Shown: one piece after another, positions 39,939-54,847 of the stretch | Layout: the number at the start of each line of letters is the position of its first letter | How positions within the stretch are numbered: position 1 is the stretch's first letter | Assembly: GCA_032207245.1 (NCBI GenBank) | Contig: CM063501.1 | Span: 77,196,686-77,260,685 of the forward strand | Length of the DNA: 64,000 nt | From: Pardosa pseudoannulata | Lineage: Eukaryota > Arthropoda > Arachnida > Araneae > Lycosidae | Reading direction: 5' to 3' | Made by a program: the position numbers and the translations under genes | Notes under the pieces: generated by a model | What the model was told of the DNA's origin: nothing | Databases searched by the model: none | What the model saw: only the letters and a program-made list of their open reading frames with translations

Positions 39939-41083
39939 GTGAGTTCATTGTATCTTGCTTCTTTTTTAAATATGTATATCTCTGTGTCTGTGTGATCATC
40001 ACCCTTAGAGAAGCTCGACTTGTTTTGATATTGATTGAGAACGTTAAGAGCTGTTTTGGAAATATCACAGAACTACCGCGCTTGGTTGACATTTCTCAAA
40101 ACGATGCAATAAATTCTTTGACAGGTCGTCCAACAAGCAAAAGAGAAATTTGTCACCAAGCTGTGCCAAACTCAACTAACATTGCAATGTAAAAAATCAC
40201 TGTAGAAAGCAACAGTTCGAACCATTCATATGATCTTTATTGATATCTCATAACATTCGGATTTTTTCATTCTATAAAGAACTTATTACTATAGTTCATT
40301 TACCTATTTATAACACAACTTATCCTTTCAAAATAATTTATCGATCTTTCTTCAAAAGTCTTAAGATAATAATCTTAACCAAGGTATTTAAATGCAATTT
40401 TATAGAACTAAAACAAAAATTTGAATTTTTTCTAAGTAATGCGAAATTTTTATAGAATGAAAAGAACTAGATGTGATGTTTATAATCTTTTAAATGTCAG
40501 TGAATGTATACTATGAAGGTGAATTTTCAAACAGGAAATTATAATCAACTAAACTTATAAAATCCGACGCAATAAAAATCGAAACTTTATTGTCTAAAGA
40601 AAAATAAAAATTGAAATTAATGCTAACATTTATACAGTACCTCATGATTTGGATATAGAAGATTATTGATATATCCTAAACTAATTATTGAATATTAGGT
40701 ATTTTAGGTTAAAACTTAGAATTAAAGGTGAATAAACACACTGAAAAATTCTTGATTTTACGAACAATAATTATTTTCTAAAAAATTTGAACTTTAAAAT
40801 GAAGAGCATGTAGCGAAATTTGATATAGATTAAACAGCTTTAAAAATATACAATTGTCGAATATATTTAACAAAATTATTTTAAATAAAAATGAATTACT
40901 AATTGGGTTACGAAAAAAAAAAATTAATCTATATTAAATGAATATTTCCTACATTTTATGCCTTTCCATTTGATTCCATACTGCTAGTAGGTATCAAAAA
41001 ATTTTAGTGGCATAAAGATTGCTAGTAATTAAGCACTTTTAATGATACAATTCTTAAAATATATGTGTCTTACATATTCTTAA

Positions 41084-41088
41084 AATGT

Positions 41089-41137
<49 letters not shown>

Positions 41138-41140
41138 GTA
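41084..41140. repeat. Compound (CA)n(TA)n microsatellite
   Basis: CACACA run of about 22 bases passing into a TATATA run and ending in TGTATCGTG, which is followed by a second copy of 'atgtatcgtgt' a few bases on. A second TA run lies at 41176-41194. Confidence 0.95.
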
Positions 41141-42027
41141 TCGTGTATAAATATGTATCGTGTTTGAAATTTTAAATATATATATATATATATAATACTT
41201 TGTAAATGTATTTCTAGACAAGATAACAGTTGATATAATGTTTTTAATGAATAATGAACATTTTTTGAAATACATGTGATTTATATTAAATGTTATCTAT
41301 TCAGTTTAAATTATGGTATTAAAATTTTCTATAACAGATAATATAAGCAGTTGTACATTAAAGACACTTTTTTGGTTTCCTTTTAAGAACCTAAAATGAA
41401 TTTTTAGCTAAGATGTTTAAATGTCATATTACAAAAGGCATGGAAAAATTGATATTTATTTAATATATATATGGAATATTTAATAAATCAAAACTGTCAT
41501 TGGCAATTATCTTAAATGTTAATTTAAGATAAATTTAAATTTATTAAAAGAAGAAATGTTTTTCAGATAACCTCTCTAAATTCGATTCATTAAAATATGG
41601 ACCTGATTTTTGATACAAGAAAGAAAATTTTGAAAATGTTGACTAATATTCGTATTATATTTTATGATTTCCTTTAAGACATATTTAATATATTTTAAAC
41701 CACAAATATAGGGATTTTGTTTGAATTCAAAACTTAGAGTCAAAGTGCTATGAATGACATAAAAATTTATTAAATTGAAATAACAATGTTACAGATATTT
41801 TGCGTTTTATTATAAAGACATAAAGCATTTTAGAAGTTAAATTGCTTTATTAAGATAAACATTTGTCTGGTATATTTTGCTACAGATAAAGTAAAAAATG
41901 ATTAAAACATATTTTTCTAAAGTTTTCATGTTATTTAGAGACATATTCAAATATATTATTATTTATTTATCGGTGGGTGTGTATTAGAAAATTCTGTGTG
42001 TGGAATACGACTGGTCTTGGATACATT

Positions 42028-42330
42028 TTCATTCACAATATCTTTAAAATACATCACATTTTAAAGATACGTTTCTAAGCTGGATACTTAGGATTGTTGA
42101 CAGACGTTTAACAACATTGAATGGAAATTTTGTGACACATATGATTGATATAAAGTATTCATTCACAAAATCTTTAAAATACATCACATTTTAAAGATAC
42201 GTTTCTAAGCTGGATACTTATGATTGTTGACTGACATTTTACAATAAAGAATACAAGTTTTGTGACACAGGATTGATATTAAGATATTCATATTAAGTAT
42301 GATTGATATTAAGTACATCTTTTAAAATGC
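42028..42330. repeat. Short ~129-bp tandem duplication
   Basis: 'attcacaa.atctttaaaatacatcacattttaaagatacgtttctaagctggatactta' occurs at about 42030 and 42159 with only a few differences. A degenerate third copy follows near 42290. Each copy holds the small inverted repeat CTTTAAAATACATCACATTTTAAAG. Confidence 0.88.
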
Positions 42331-43623
42331 TTATTTTTTAAAGACATGTAATCGATTAAAGTTATTTATTCAAAGGTCTAAAATTGCATATTGTGTTCAA
42401 CTGTTCACCTATAAAACTATGGGAAAGAGATTGAAATCTATTTAATGAATATTGATTCCTTATCAATCAAAACATGTGTCTTTGACATTTAAATTTTCTT
42501 AAATGTCAGTCTATAAAATACAGGTAATAAAATAAAAAAAGTACCATTTATCTAACCTCTCTAAACACATTGCTTTAAAAGTTTGACTCATTAACTGGGT
42601 AAATATAAATTTTTTTTTAAACTAACGACTAACATTCAGACAGCATAAGTTGCTTGTTTTGTATTTATGACACAGCTCGAATATGTTTAACCATGAATAG
42701 AAATTACGAGTTTATAGGATAAATCAGAACTTAATTGCATCAAATACCGGGAAAATGTTTTGATGTAACTACAATATTTATTTAAAAAAATTTTGTGCTT
42801 TGTAGTAAAAAATTAAAAAGAATCATACTATATAAAACTATTTTATATGGGGAACATATTTATTCAGAAAATGTTGTTCTAAAGTGTATAATAAAAATTA
42901 AAACAATATTTCTCTTCAAAAGATGCAACATATTATAGGCTAAATATCGACTTAATATTCTTTATTTACCAAATATATAAAAATCTGGTAAACTATAGAC
43001 GTTTAAAGGATTAATGGTTAAGAATACCTAATGTATTAGGTGTACGTTTCTTAACGGGAAAATTAGAATGGTTAACAGAATTATTTTAAAAAAAGAATGA
43101 TAAATTTGAGAACTATACGATTGGTATTTCATACTGATTGCTCAGACTTAGAAATGACTGAAAAAATATTCGCATTGATATTTAAGAACTGTTGGAATAT
43201 TTGAACACATAAAAATAATGGAAAGTATTTTGAACATAAGACATTTATTTAAAATAAAGTGATTACTTTCAGTGCAACTGTACAGCGAAATATAAATATG
43301 TTTATAGAGATTTATGTATTATAGAATACTTTATGCATTCATTTATGAGAAAAGGAGAGCAATGAGTAGTAGCGTAAATTTTTTCATATTTTATACTAAT
43401 TCCTATTTTCTTCCTTATATAACAAATTTTGTATTGGTAAACAAATTATATATAATAATGGAAGTTATTAGAAAGAATGGATTTATGTAATACTTCAAAG
43501 ATACACTTTTACATACTAAGAACTGCTTAAATACCTATTAAAATATTTTCATTTATTAAAATTTTCTACTTTTAGAAGAGTTTTAGAAAAAATGATTAGG
43601 ACTAATGATTAAATTTCATATTA

Positions 43624-43887
<264 letters not shown>

Positions 43888-44143
43888 TGTGTTTGTGTAC
43901 AAAAATATCTATGTAAACGTGCACACTTAAAATACTTGCATATATAAATATAAATATAAACACACTCTCACACACATATATACATACATATATGTATACA
44001 TAAAAACAAATATACATACAGACACATACATAATATCTATGTGTACTTAAACATACACACATACATAACATCTATGTGTACTTAAACATACATACACATA
44101 CACTCATTTATATCTGTACTAGTGTGTAAGTTTATATTTATGT

Positions 44144-44321
<178 letters not shown>

Positions 44322-45456
44322 ATGTATTTGTGAGTACTTGTGTGTATTGATATACTGGTATCTACTTATGCATATATATGTATTTAAATTAGTTATGTAC
44401 AATCTATGCACTTCGGGAACCAAATTTCATTTAATATTAGAAACTAAGTCACGAAAAGCAAATAATTTCTCCTGGGAAATACTTGTGTAATTCATTTATA
44501 AGACTTCTCTTTGAGGTTATGCAATCACAACAGGCGGTTGAGAATTTTTTAAGATACTAATCGATGTAAATATTGATCATCCTAAAACGGAATTCAGTGA
44601 ATGGATTGATCGATTGGCTATTCTTAAGTTATATTTAGTATACTTTAAACTGACCATTGTGAGAGCTTCTTAGTTTATGTTCATAAAAATTTCATAATAA
44701 AAATTTGTTAACTTTAGAAGAACATTACTCATTTATTTAGGGATTAGTCGGAGCAAAAGTTAGTAATGTAATATTTTCCTTATTTTATTATAATTTTTTG
44801 TTTCATTTCTTATATAAATAATATGAGATTGTGATGAAATGCAATTTAAATATAATTAAGGTTGTTTTAATTGCTGTTCTGAAGATGCCAGTTTTTAATA
44901 TTTCGAAGGTTTGCTTTCACAGATTAAAAATATATAAATATATTCTAAAATCTTTATTTTTATAGAAATTTATGTATTGTAAAATATTTTATGCATTCTT
45001 GTATGGGAAAAATGAGAGCAAAGAATAGTAGCATAAAATTTACATATTATATTTTACATCAATTTCTATTTTTTTCTTACTCTAAAAATTTAGTATTTCT
45101 AAGCAAATTATATATAATTATTATATATAATTATATTGATTATGCATAACAAAGTATAAATGTTTGTAATGCTTCGAAGCCACATTTTTACAGACCCAAA
45201 ACGGCTTGAATATCTTTTAGAATCTTTCCATTTATTAAATTTTTCTAATTTTAGAAGAGCTTTAAGAAGTTACTAGTGGGAAAATAAAGCGATTTAGAAA
45301 ATCAAAGTAAAGAATTTTCCATTTTTATAATAATTTCCAATTCTTTTCTTATAAATAACGTTGGATTAATAAACAAATAGGATGAAGTTTTTTGTAGCTC
45401 TTAAGAAGAGTTACAAAATCCAAAAGGAATTAAATTAAATTAATTAAATTAATTTA

Positions 45457-45536
45457 AGTAAAAGGAATATTTAAAGTATGTGTGTATTGTTTTGAACAAA
45501 AACAATAACACACATGCTTTAAAATATTCTTTTTCT
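45457..45536. other. Long near-perfect hairpin
   Basis: Arms of about 35 bases (45457-45493 and 45498-45536) pair with a GAAC loop: the left arm ends GTATGTGTGTATTGTTTT and the right arm starts AAAACAATAACACACATGC. There are only a few bulges and wobble pairs. The size would fit a microRNA-like precursor, but an AT-rich palindromic MITE is equally possible. Confidence 0.6.
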
Positions 45537-45551
45537 ACAAGAATATAACTA

Positions 45552-46292
45552 TTAATCCCTTCCGGTAAAATGACGAGTCTAGCTCGTCATTAGTTTTTCC
45601 TTCCATACCGCACAATGACGAGCTACACTCGTCATGCGATTAAAGTTACTGTTAAATATGGTAATTAATTTAGTTTAAAATTTCTAGTGTACTGAATTTG
45701 GCAACACTTTTATCACTTGCGAAAATCACAAGTCACTATAAGGCAATTTGTCGCAACGTCACGACCTATTATAATGCCCTTCCCATTCATTTTCACGTGT
45801 TTAACAGCCAATAGACAAACAATAAACTGCCCTTTCGTTTGAAACTAAAGCCAGGATTGTCATAATTTGAGAATTTGCCCTACTGCGTGAAATCGCCTTA
45901 TTGCATATTGTTTACTTAGAATTTCTTGATACAAGTCATTGCCAAATTAATGAATCAGAATAAAAGAAAACCTACTAAGAAATGCCGTGTGTGTTACAAG
46001 AATCAAATTAAAAGTGAGACTACTTGGCGGTGTAAACAATTAAGAATTCCTTTACACTTTGTTTTGAAAAGTACCACTAGCTTGAAGACTATTATCTGTG
46101 TATACCTTATTAATGTTTTGCTTTGATATTTTCTTAATTTTACTGTTTCTGATATTATTTAACACTATGTAAAAAGGGGATTTTAATTAAAAATATGTAA
46201 GAATTGTAAAATGAAACAAGTTTTTTAAATAAAAATTAAATGGTTATTTCATGCACAGTTTTTCATTATTAAATCATACCGGAAGGGGTTAA
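45552..46292 (+). mobile_element. Decayed piggyBac element with TTAA ends
   Basis: TTAA at 45552-45555 and 46289-46292. Ends read TCCCTTCCGGTA and, inverted, CCCCTTCCGGTA. Two subterminal palindromes, ATGACGAGTCTAGCTCGTCAT-type (45570-45590) and a related one at 45615-45635, share the ATGACGAG...CTCGTCAT arms. The 741-bp element keeps the transposase 3' end and its own right end, so it is an internal deletion derivative. Confidence 0.9.
45926..46080 (+). pseudogene. piggyBac transposase C-terminal cysteine-rich fragment
   Basis: The + frame has a basic stretch NQNKRKPTKK followed by CRVCYKN and TTWRCKQ. After a frameshift near 46055 another frame gives CFEKYH and a TAG stop at 46078-46080. 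piggyBac transposases end in a zinc-binding domain with a 'K.CRVC....' start and a terminal 'PCF..YH' block, so both halves of that domain are visible. The catalytic DDD part is absent and the open frame as annotated continues past the true end in the wrong frame to 46126. Confidence 0.8.
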
Positions 46293-47045
46293 TAATTAAA
46301 AAAGACTTTTAATTGTACTTCAACATTATTAATTTATATTTTATTCCATGTGTAGGATACAAATAAAATGCTACTGATCGTCAAAATGTACAAAATAGGA
46401 ATAGAAAAGGTGTATAACATGAATTATATAAAACTATAAGTGACAACCCTGAAATTTATAACTTCTTCATTTTGGAGAGAAGTGTTTCGTCTGCAATATT
46501 TTTGTAAGAGGCTTAATGTATGCTGCCTCTGTGAGAAAGAATGCCGTGCATTAGCGAATCATTTAATGAGTACTTCTGGTTAAAGATTACTAGAAGATTA
46601 GGGGAAAAGTGAAATCAGATTTCTACATTATTAGCAACTTATCGTAAAACTTACATTGTACCTTAACATAAACAATATAGTGTATGTTAAGGTATGTTAA
46701 CATAACCTTAACATAAATTTATACTGTCTCACAACACCTACACTGCCTTATAGCAATTTTCCAGACTTTTATAGTCCAAAAGTTGCTTAAATTCGTAATG
46801 AATTCTACACATTTATTAAAATTTAATAATTATAGAAGAATGTTACATATACACAAAAGTCAAAATATAAAATGTGAAAAATTTACTTTTTGATTCTTTG
46901 TGTATCTGTAAGTGAAAATCAAAGAGTTATAACGTAAGAATTTCCCTATTTTATATTCATTTACACTTTTCTGTACACAATCAATTTAGGATTGGTGACA
47001 AAAAAATGTCAACAACGATGTTCTAATCGTTGTTTGAAAAAATGA

Positions 47046-47953
47046 TAGGGGAGACCGGGGCACCTTGGGACACTTTTCAGTTAAACATTTTTATGAATTT
47101 TTTTAAAGCTAATTAAAAAAAATAAGTATGCATCCATATATTGTCATCATATCTGCTTCTTATAAACATTAAATCTACTTAATATCTCATTTAGTTAAAG
47201 AGTAATAAAAGAAATAAAATACCTTTCCAATGTCCCAACCTGCCCCACTGTATGGGGTAGGTTAGGACACTAAATAACAAATACAAAATACTGTTCAAAT
47301 TATTTTTATTAACTGTTATAAAAGAGAAATGGCCGAAAATTGTTCAAGTTAATAATTTTTTTAACAAATCTTATAGTTGATGCCAGCAAATTCTTCTTTA
47401 AATTCTAACAAAATGCATCTTTGGCCTATTGTTTCTTTAGTAAGTTTAATAAATTAATATTTTGACATGTGAAAACATCAATTAAAAATTAGGCACCAAA
47501 ATATTAATTGTTTTGCTTGAATTGATATTTGTTTACACTTTTTAAAGTGCCCCAAGGTACCCCATCTATGTATGTCCCAACCTGTCCCATTTTACACAGT
47601 ATCTTTTGGTAACTATTATATAGTTCGGTTTAACAATACAGTTCATTTATTAGCATAGAAATAATAATAAATGAATTTTCTTTCATAACAATACACTTTT
47701 TTTAAAATATTTAATTTTTTTTCAAAAAAATTATTTTTTAAAATGCACATTGATGTAATTTTGGGTTATTCAAAACAAAGAAAATGAAATTGTTCCTTAC
47801 CTATAAGCACTATCTTCATCAAAATTCTTTGAGAAGTGAAGAGTAATGTCATATATCAATGCACATGAGCACTAATTCCTGGTTGCAAATTAAAGCCTGA
47901 AAATAAAGATGTCCCAAGGTGGGCTATGTCCCAAGGTGACCCATTCTTCCCTA
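47046..47953. mobile_element. TA-flanked inverted-repeat element rich in TTGGGACA motifs
   Basis: Left end TAGGGGAGACCGGGGCACCT and right end, inverted, TAGGGAAGAATGGGTCACCT, both followed by TGGGACA: about 22 of 27 bases match. TA on both sides would suit a Tc1/mariner-type target duplication. Inside, further copies of the motif lie at about 47231 (GTCCCAACCTGCCCCA), 47251, 47550 and 47572, in both orientations. No transposase frame. Confidence 0.7.
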
Positions 47954-50394
47954 CTTTTTTATATTTCGAAGACACACTTTTGATAACGATAAATAGAATT
48001 GCTTTTTGAAATCTTATTACTTAAAAATCTCAAAGGTGTGAAATTAAAAATGAAAATGAGAAATTTCTTTCATTTATAAAACTTTTACTATATTGCTATC
48101 AAATATCTTTTAATGTTATAAATTTATCATAGATGTCATTGTTCAATAATTCCTTTAATTTATTTCAAAATTAACAATTTTAAAGTTTTATGGAATTATA
48201 TTGCATAGGGCAAATTATGCTTAAAGCACGAGCTTTACTGCTATTTGTTATCAAAAGTTAAAGGATATAAAAATGGTTTTCATTTTATGCATTAAAAGAA
48301 ACCTGTAATCTTTTTCTGCAGCTACTTTGCTAATTATGGTTTAGACTCAAGAAAACAACCTTTCAAGAGAACGAAACTTTTAAACCAAATTCAGATGTAT
48401 TTGAATTATCTACACTAAAAATTTGTATAATTCAGTAAAAGAAAAATTGAGAAGATTTTTCAAAAATATTTTACAAGGGATTAGGAAAAAGTATCCAGAA
48501 AGTTTTTTATTCCCTTGTTTTATTTTAAAAATTTTTTATATACGTTCATTATTAAAATATTCCTCAATTAAGTGAAATACACTTAAGTTATTAAATATCC
48601 ATTAATAAAATAAGCTTCATAACAAGCAATTTCTGCTATTATGAGGTCTGAGTTTATTAAGTTCAATATTCTTATCTTATGTTATATTTAGAGATATATT
48701 GATTTCGTAATTTGTTAATTTTTAAGATTGCACAAATTTTAATTAAAGGTTTTTAAGAAATCCACTGTTTCATATTCATACACTAATTAAAAGAATATGG
48801 ATAGTACATTTTAAAAACGTGTTAGGCAATTCATATTTTAACGAAACCCACTAAGGAAATTACGCAACATGTAGTGTGAGGCATATAATTTTATACAAAA
48901 ATTAAGTTATATGGAACGTGATGCATCCAATTTATAGATTCATAAAGATTTTATAACACATAAATTTAAGAACACGTTATATATCCCCAGACAAAATTCT
49001 TGAAAGTAAGTTAAATTTCTTCGCCCTTATGTTCTCATTAAAATTAGGTATACATAAATTCCTTAGATTTTGTAATTAACATGTGTTAATTGGATCTGAA
49101 TTTTTAATTAACAAACAAGCATTAAAAGTAAAACAAAACATAACAATACATTATAAATACAAATATAACAGGTATTTAAATACATGGTTTAACAGAAATA
49201 TCAATGAAAAATATTTAAGGGATAGTTGAAATGTTAAAATCGACTTTTATGGTTAAATCCATATTATTTATTTCATTTATGTTATTATATTTTTGAAAGA
49301 AGTAATAACAATTTTATTTTAGAATGACTGAGAAACCTATATAATATAGATTTTGATAACTGAAAGTGACCAAACCTTGAGCGAGGCATATTTTTTTAGT
49401 ATACAGTTACTTTATTATAGTTAAATGCATCATTTCCTGACGGAATACGGTATTTTTTTCCATGACTTCTTGATTTCTTAACAGATTACATACATAACAT
49501 TGGTTTTACTATGAGTCTAATTCTATAAGAAAGCTCTCATGTTATTTCATGTGTACTATATTCGAAATGTGATTTAAAGCAATGGTTCACTGTAATGTTG
49601 TCTTCTCTGTACGGCCTATCTTCATGGATTGCTCTAGATTTAAAATGCATTGTATTCTTTAACTCTTAATCTGTTAATATTAAGGCTATTTTAAATGATT
49701 CTCCTCAATCTAATCTCTTTTTGTTTTTAAAAGACTTTGGTTTTTAACCTCAGTTTCAAATTTTGTGCTCCATTGCTGTTTTCTTTCCTAATTGGTTTTG
49801 TTCTTAATTGATTATTCTGCAGTGTTATTGCATATTTTCAGTTGTTTCCTTTTATCTTTTTACATACTTTTATTCATGTTGTTTCAACTTGGTCTTTGTA
49901 GAATCGGTTAAGTTTTAACTATTTGTTTGGCACAATATGTCCCAATATATAACCAACCAACCAACCAAAGCAATGATTAACCAAAATTAGCCTAACCATA
50001 AGGAAAACCACCCAGTTCATTACCAGTGGACCCAGTTAACACCATAACCTCCCTCCTGGCAATTCAAACTTAGGTTAGATAAAGTTTACAAATTTCGAAA
50101 AAGAAGCTCATTGATGTTTCTTCGGATAGACTTTCTTGATATAAACCCTTCCGTTTTAATAACTAAATCTAATGTTTGTGAAAGTAGACCCAACCTGAAA
50201 TAAACCCCAGGTCGCTACAGGTGGGCATACTTGTAAAGAACTTCTCTTTATAGCAATTTAAAATAAGGTTAACTAAAGAGGGTCAACCTAAATAAACCAG
50301 TTTCGGTTATTTTAGTTAGGTCTACTTGCAAAGCACATTAGTGGCAAAAAATGTATTTGGTTTAACAATTTCCAATACCTTTTTACTTTAGAGG
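47954..50394. other. AT-rich intronic sequence, no recognised genes
   Basis: Only minor landmarks: an AACC run at about 49951-49968 and a less AT-rich stretch at 49980-50340. No gene, RNA or element ends supportable. Confidence 0.35.
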
Positions 50395-53300
50395 TATAAT
50401 GATAATTACAGCAACTGTTATCGTGATCAAATTGATAATTTGGTAAGGATTAGTACTATATTTTGAATTAGGATAAGATCGTCTTTATTGGACAGTTTTA
50501 TATTTTAGGTCAATTTTTAAATTATCTTTAGGAAATACTTTTAATATATTTAAGGCATTTTTTGAAATATAAACTCACAGTTTTTTCATATAATTGTATA
50601 GTATAGTTTAGTTTATATAAACAAACAAAAGTCAATATTCAGTACATTCAAACTAATTTTGTTGTAGAAATTCACCTGTTTACACTCAGTATCTGTTACA
50701 ATTTTGTTACAGTTTTTATTTAATGAGATATATGTAGTTTCGCCTAAAAAGTTTTAAAATTTTCAAACAAGAATATTGTATATATCAATAAATTTCATTT
50801 ATTGATGTGTTTAATAAACTAACATAAAAGTTATGTTAATATCAATCATCAGTTAATAGCAGTTATCATTTTGATAATGATATTAGCAACTATTATCATT
50901 ATCAAATTCATAATTTGGTAATTATCATTACTACGTCTTGAATTAGGATAAGATTGTCTTTATTGGACAATTTTATATTTTGAGAAGATTTCTTAAATTA
51001 TCTTTAGGAAATACTTTTAATATATTTAAGGCATTTTTCAAAGTATTAACTCACAGTTTTTTCCTACAATTGAATATTATTGTTTAATTTATGCAAACTA
51101 ACAAAAGTCGATGATCAGTATACTCAAATTAATTTTGTATTAGAAATTAATTTGATTATACTCAGAATGTGTTACAATTTTGTTACAGTTTTTATTTAAC
51201 GAGATATATGTAGTTTTGCCTAAAAAGTTTTAAAATTTTCAAACACATTCAAACACAGTTTTAAAATTTCAAGAACAGTGTATACATCAATAAGTTTTAT
51301 TTATTGATGTGTTTAATAAACTAACATAAAAGTTATGTTAATAGCAATCATCAATTAATAGCAATTATCAATTTGATAATCATGATAGCAACTATTATCA
51401 TTATAAAATTGATAACTTGGTAATTATCGTTACTATGGTTTGAATTAGGATAAAATCGTCATTATTGGTCAATTTTATATTTTTAGGAGACTTCTTAAAT
51501 TATCTTTAGGAAATACTTTTAATATATTTAAGGCAATTTTTAAAATATTAACTCACAGTTTTTTCCTATAATTGAATATTATTGTTTAGTTTATGTAAAC
51601 TAACAACATTCGATGTTCAGTACACTTAGATTAATTTCGTCGTAGAAATTCAACTGTTTACACTCAGGATCTGTTAGAATTTTGTCACGGTTTTATTTAA
51701 TGAGATATATGTAGTTTTGCCTAAAAAGTTGTAAAATTTTCAAATAAGAATATTATATACATCTATAAATTTCATTTATTGATGTTTTTAATAAACTAAC
51801 ATAAAAGTTATTTTAATAGAAATCATCAGTTTATGGCAATTATCAATATCATAATGATAATAGCAACCATTGTCATTATCAAATTGATAATTTGGTAATT
51901 ATCATTACTTGAATTAGGATAAGATCATCTTTATTGGACAATTTTATATTTTGAGTCCACTTCTTAAAATATCTTTAGGAAATAATTTTAATATATTTAA
52001 AGCATTTTTTTGAAATATTAACTCACATTTTTTTCATATAATTGAATATTGTAATTTAGTTTATGCAAACTAACAAAAGTCGATGTTCAGTACACTCAAA
52101 TTAATTTTGTAGGAGAAATTCATTTGTTTACACTCAGTATCTAATACAACTTTGTTACAGTTTTTATTTAATGAGATATATGTAGTTTCGCCTAAAAGGT
52201 TTTAAAATTTTAAAACAAGAATATTGTATGTATCAATGAATTTCATTTATTAACGTGTTTAATATACTAACATAAAAGTTATGTTAATAGCAATCATCAG
52301 TTAACAGCAATTATCAATTTGATAATGATAATAGTAACTATTATCATTATTAAATTCAGAATTTGGTAATAATCATTACTATATTTTGAATTAGAATAAG
52401 ATCGTCTTTATGGGACAGTTTTATATTTTGGGGTCACTTCTTAAATTATCTTTAGGAAATAATTTTAATATATTTAAAGCATTTTTTGAAATATAAACTC
52501 ACAATTTTTTCATATAATTGTATAGTATAGTTTAGTTTATGTAAATTAACAAAAGCCGATGTTCAGTATACTCAAATTAATTTCGTAGCAGAAATTCACA
52601 TGTTTACATTCAATATCTGTTACAATTATGTTACAATTTTTATTTTTATTTAAGGAGATGTATGTAGTTTTACCTAAAATATTTTTTAAATTTTCAAACC
52701 AGAATATTGTATACATCAATAAGTTTTATTTATTGATGTGTTTAATAAACTAACATAAAAATTATGTTAATAGCAATCATCAATTAATAGCAATTATCAA
52801 TTTGATAATCATGGTAGCAACTATTATCATTATAAAATTGATAACTTGGTAATTATCATTACTATGATTTGAATTAGGATAAAATCGTCATTATTGGTCA
52901 ATTTTATATTTTTAGGAGACTTCTTAAATTATCTTTAGGAAATACTTTTAATATATTTAAGGCAATTTTTAAAATATTAACTCACAGTTTTTTCCTATAA
53001 TTGAATGTTATTGTTTAGTTTATGTAAACTAACAACATTCGATGTTCAGTACACTCAAATTAATTTCGTTGTAGAAATTCACTTGTATACACTCAGGATG
53101 TGTTACAATTTTGTTACAGTTTTATTTAATGAGATATATGTAGTTTTTCCTAAAAAGTTTTAAAATTTTCAAAGAATATTGTATACATCAATAAATTTTA
53201 TTCATTGATGTGTTTCATAAACTAACATAAAAGTTATGTTAATAGCAATAATCAATTAATAGCATTTATTAATTTCATAAAGATAATAGCAATAATTATC

Positions 53301-53720
53301 ATTATCAAATTGATAATTTGGTAATTATCATTACTATGATTTGAATTAGTATAAAATCCTCTTTATTGGACAATTTTATATTTTGAGGCCGCTTCTTAAA
53401 TTATCTTTAGGAAATAATTTTAATGCATTTAAGACATTTTTTGAAATATTAACTCATAGCTTTTTCATATAATTAAATATTAGAGTTTAATTTATACAAA
53501 CTAACAAAAGTCAATGTTCAGTACACTCAAATTAATTTTGTAGTAGAAATTCGCTTGTTTAGACTCAGTATCTATTAGAATTTTGTTACAGTTTTTATTA
53601 TATGCGATATATGTAAGTTTGCCTAAAAAGTTTTAAAATTTTCAAACATGAATATTGTATACACCAATAAATTTTATTTACTGATGTGTTTAATAAACTA
53701 ACGTAAAAGTTATTTTAATA
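50395..53720. repeat. ~478-bp tandem array, seven copies
   Basis: 'gaattaggataa.at' recurs at about 50465, 50941, 51440, 51913, 52388, 52870 and 53344. Each unit continues with 'ttattgga.aattttatatttt', 'aaattatctttaggaaat', 'aactcacagttttttc', 'gagatatatgtagtttt' and 'ttattgatgtgtttaataaactaacataaaagtta'. At the unit junction there is a GATAAT/ATTATC-rich interrupted palindrome ('tgataatgataatagcaact' and 'attatcattatcaaattgat'). Confidence 0.93.
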
Positions 53721-54070
53721 GCATAAAAGAAAACTTTTTTTCTGACGCAGGCACTATATGCTTTTATGCCGATACTGCCAAGCTGTTATCCATTTAGCAC
53801 GACTCTGTGAGCACGCGTAGCTTAAGGTATGCTACTACTAGCTTTACCCTCTCTGTACCCTCTCGTAATTTAGAAGAAGGATCCAAGCGCATGAAAGAAA
53901 ACTGAAATCAGTTGCAGAGCCTATGCAATCATATTAGACCAAAAATTACTTATGATTAGACATCAACATTTAACTTTTAAATAAGTCTACGATTTCAGTA
54001 GAATATGATTAGTTTAATTATATTATTTATATAAAAATCAAAATATAAAACTCATATAAAACTATGGCAT
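53721..54070. other. Short non-repetitive segment
   Basis: Around 53735-53930 the sequence is less AT-rich and outside both neighbouring repeats. No open frame or motif recognised. Confidence 0.3.
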
Positions 54071-54847
<777 letters not shown>

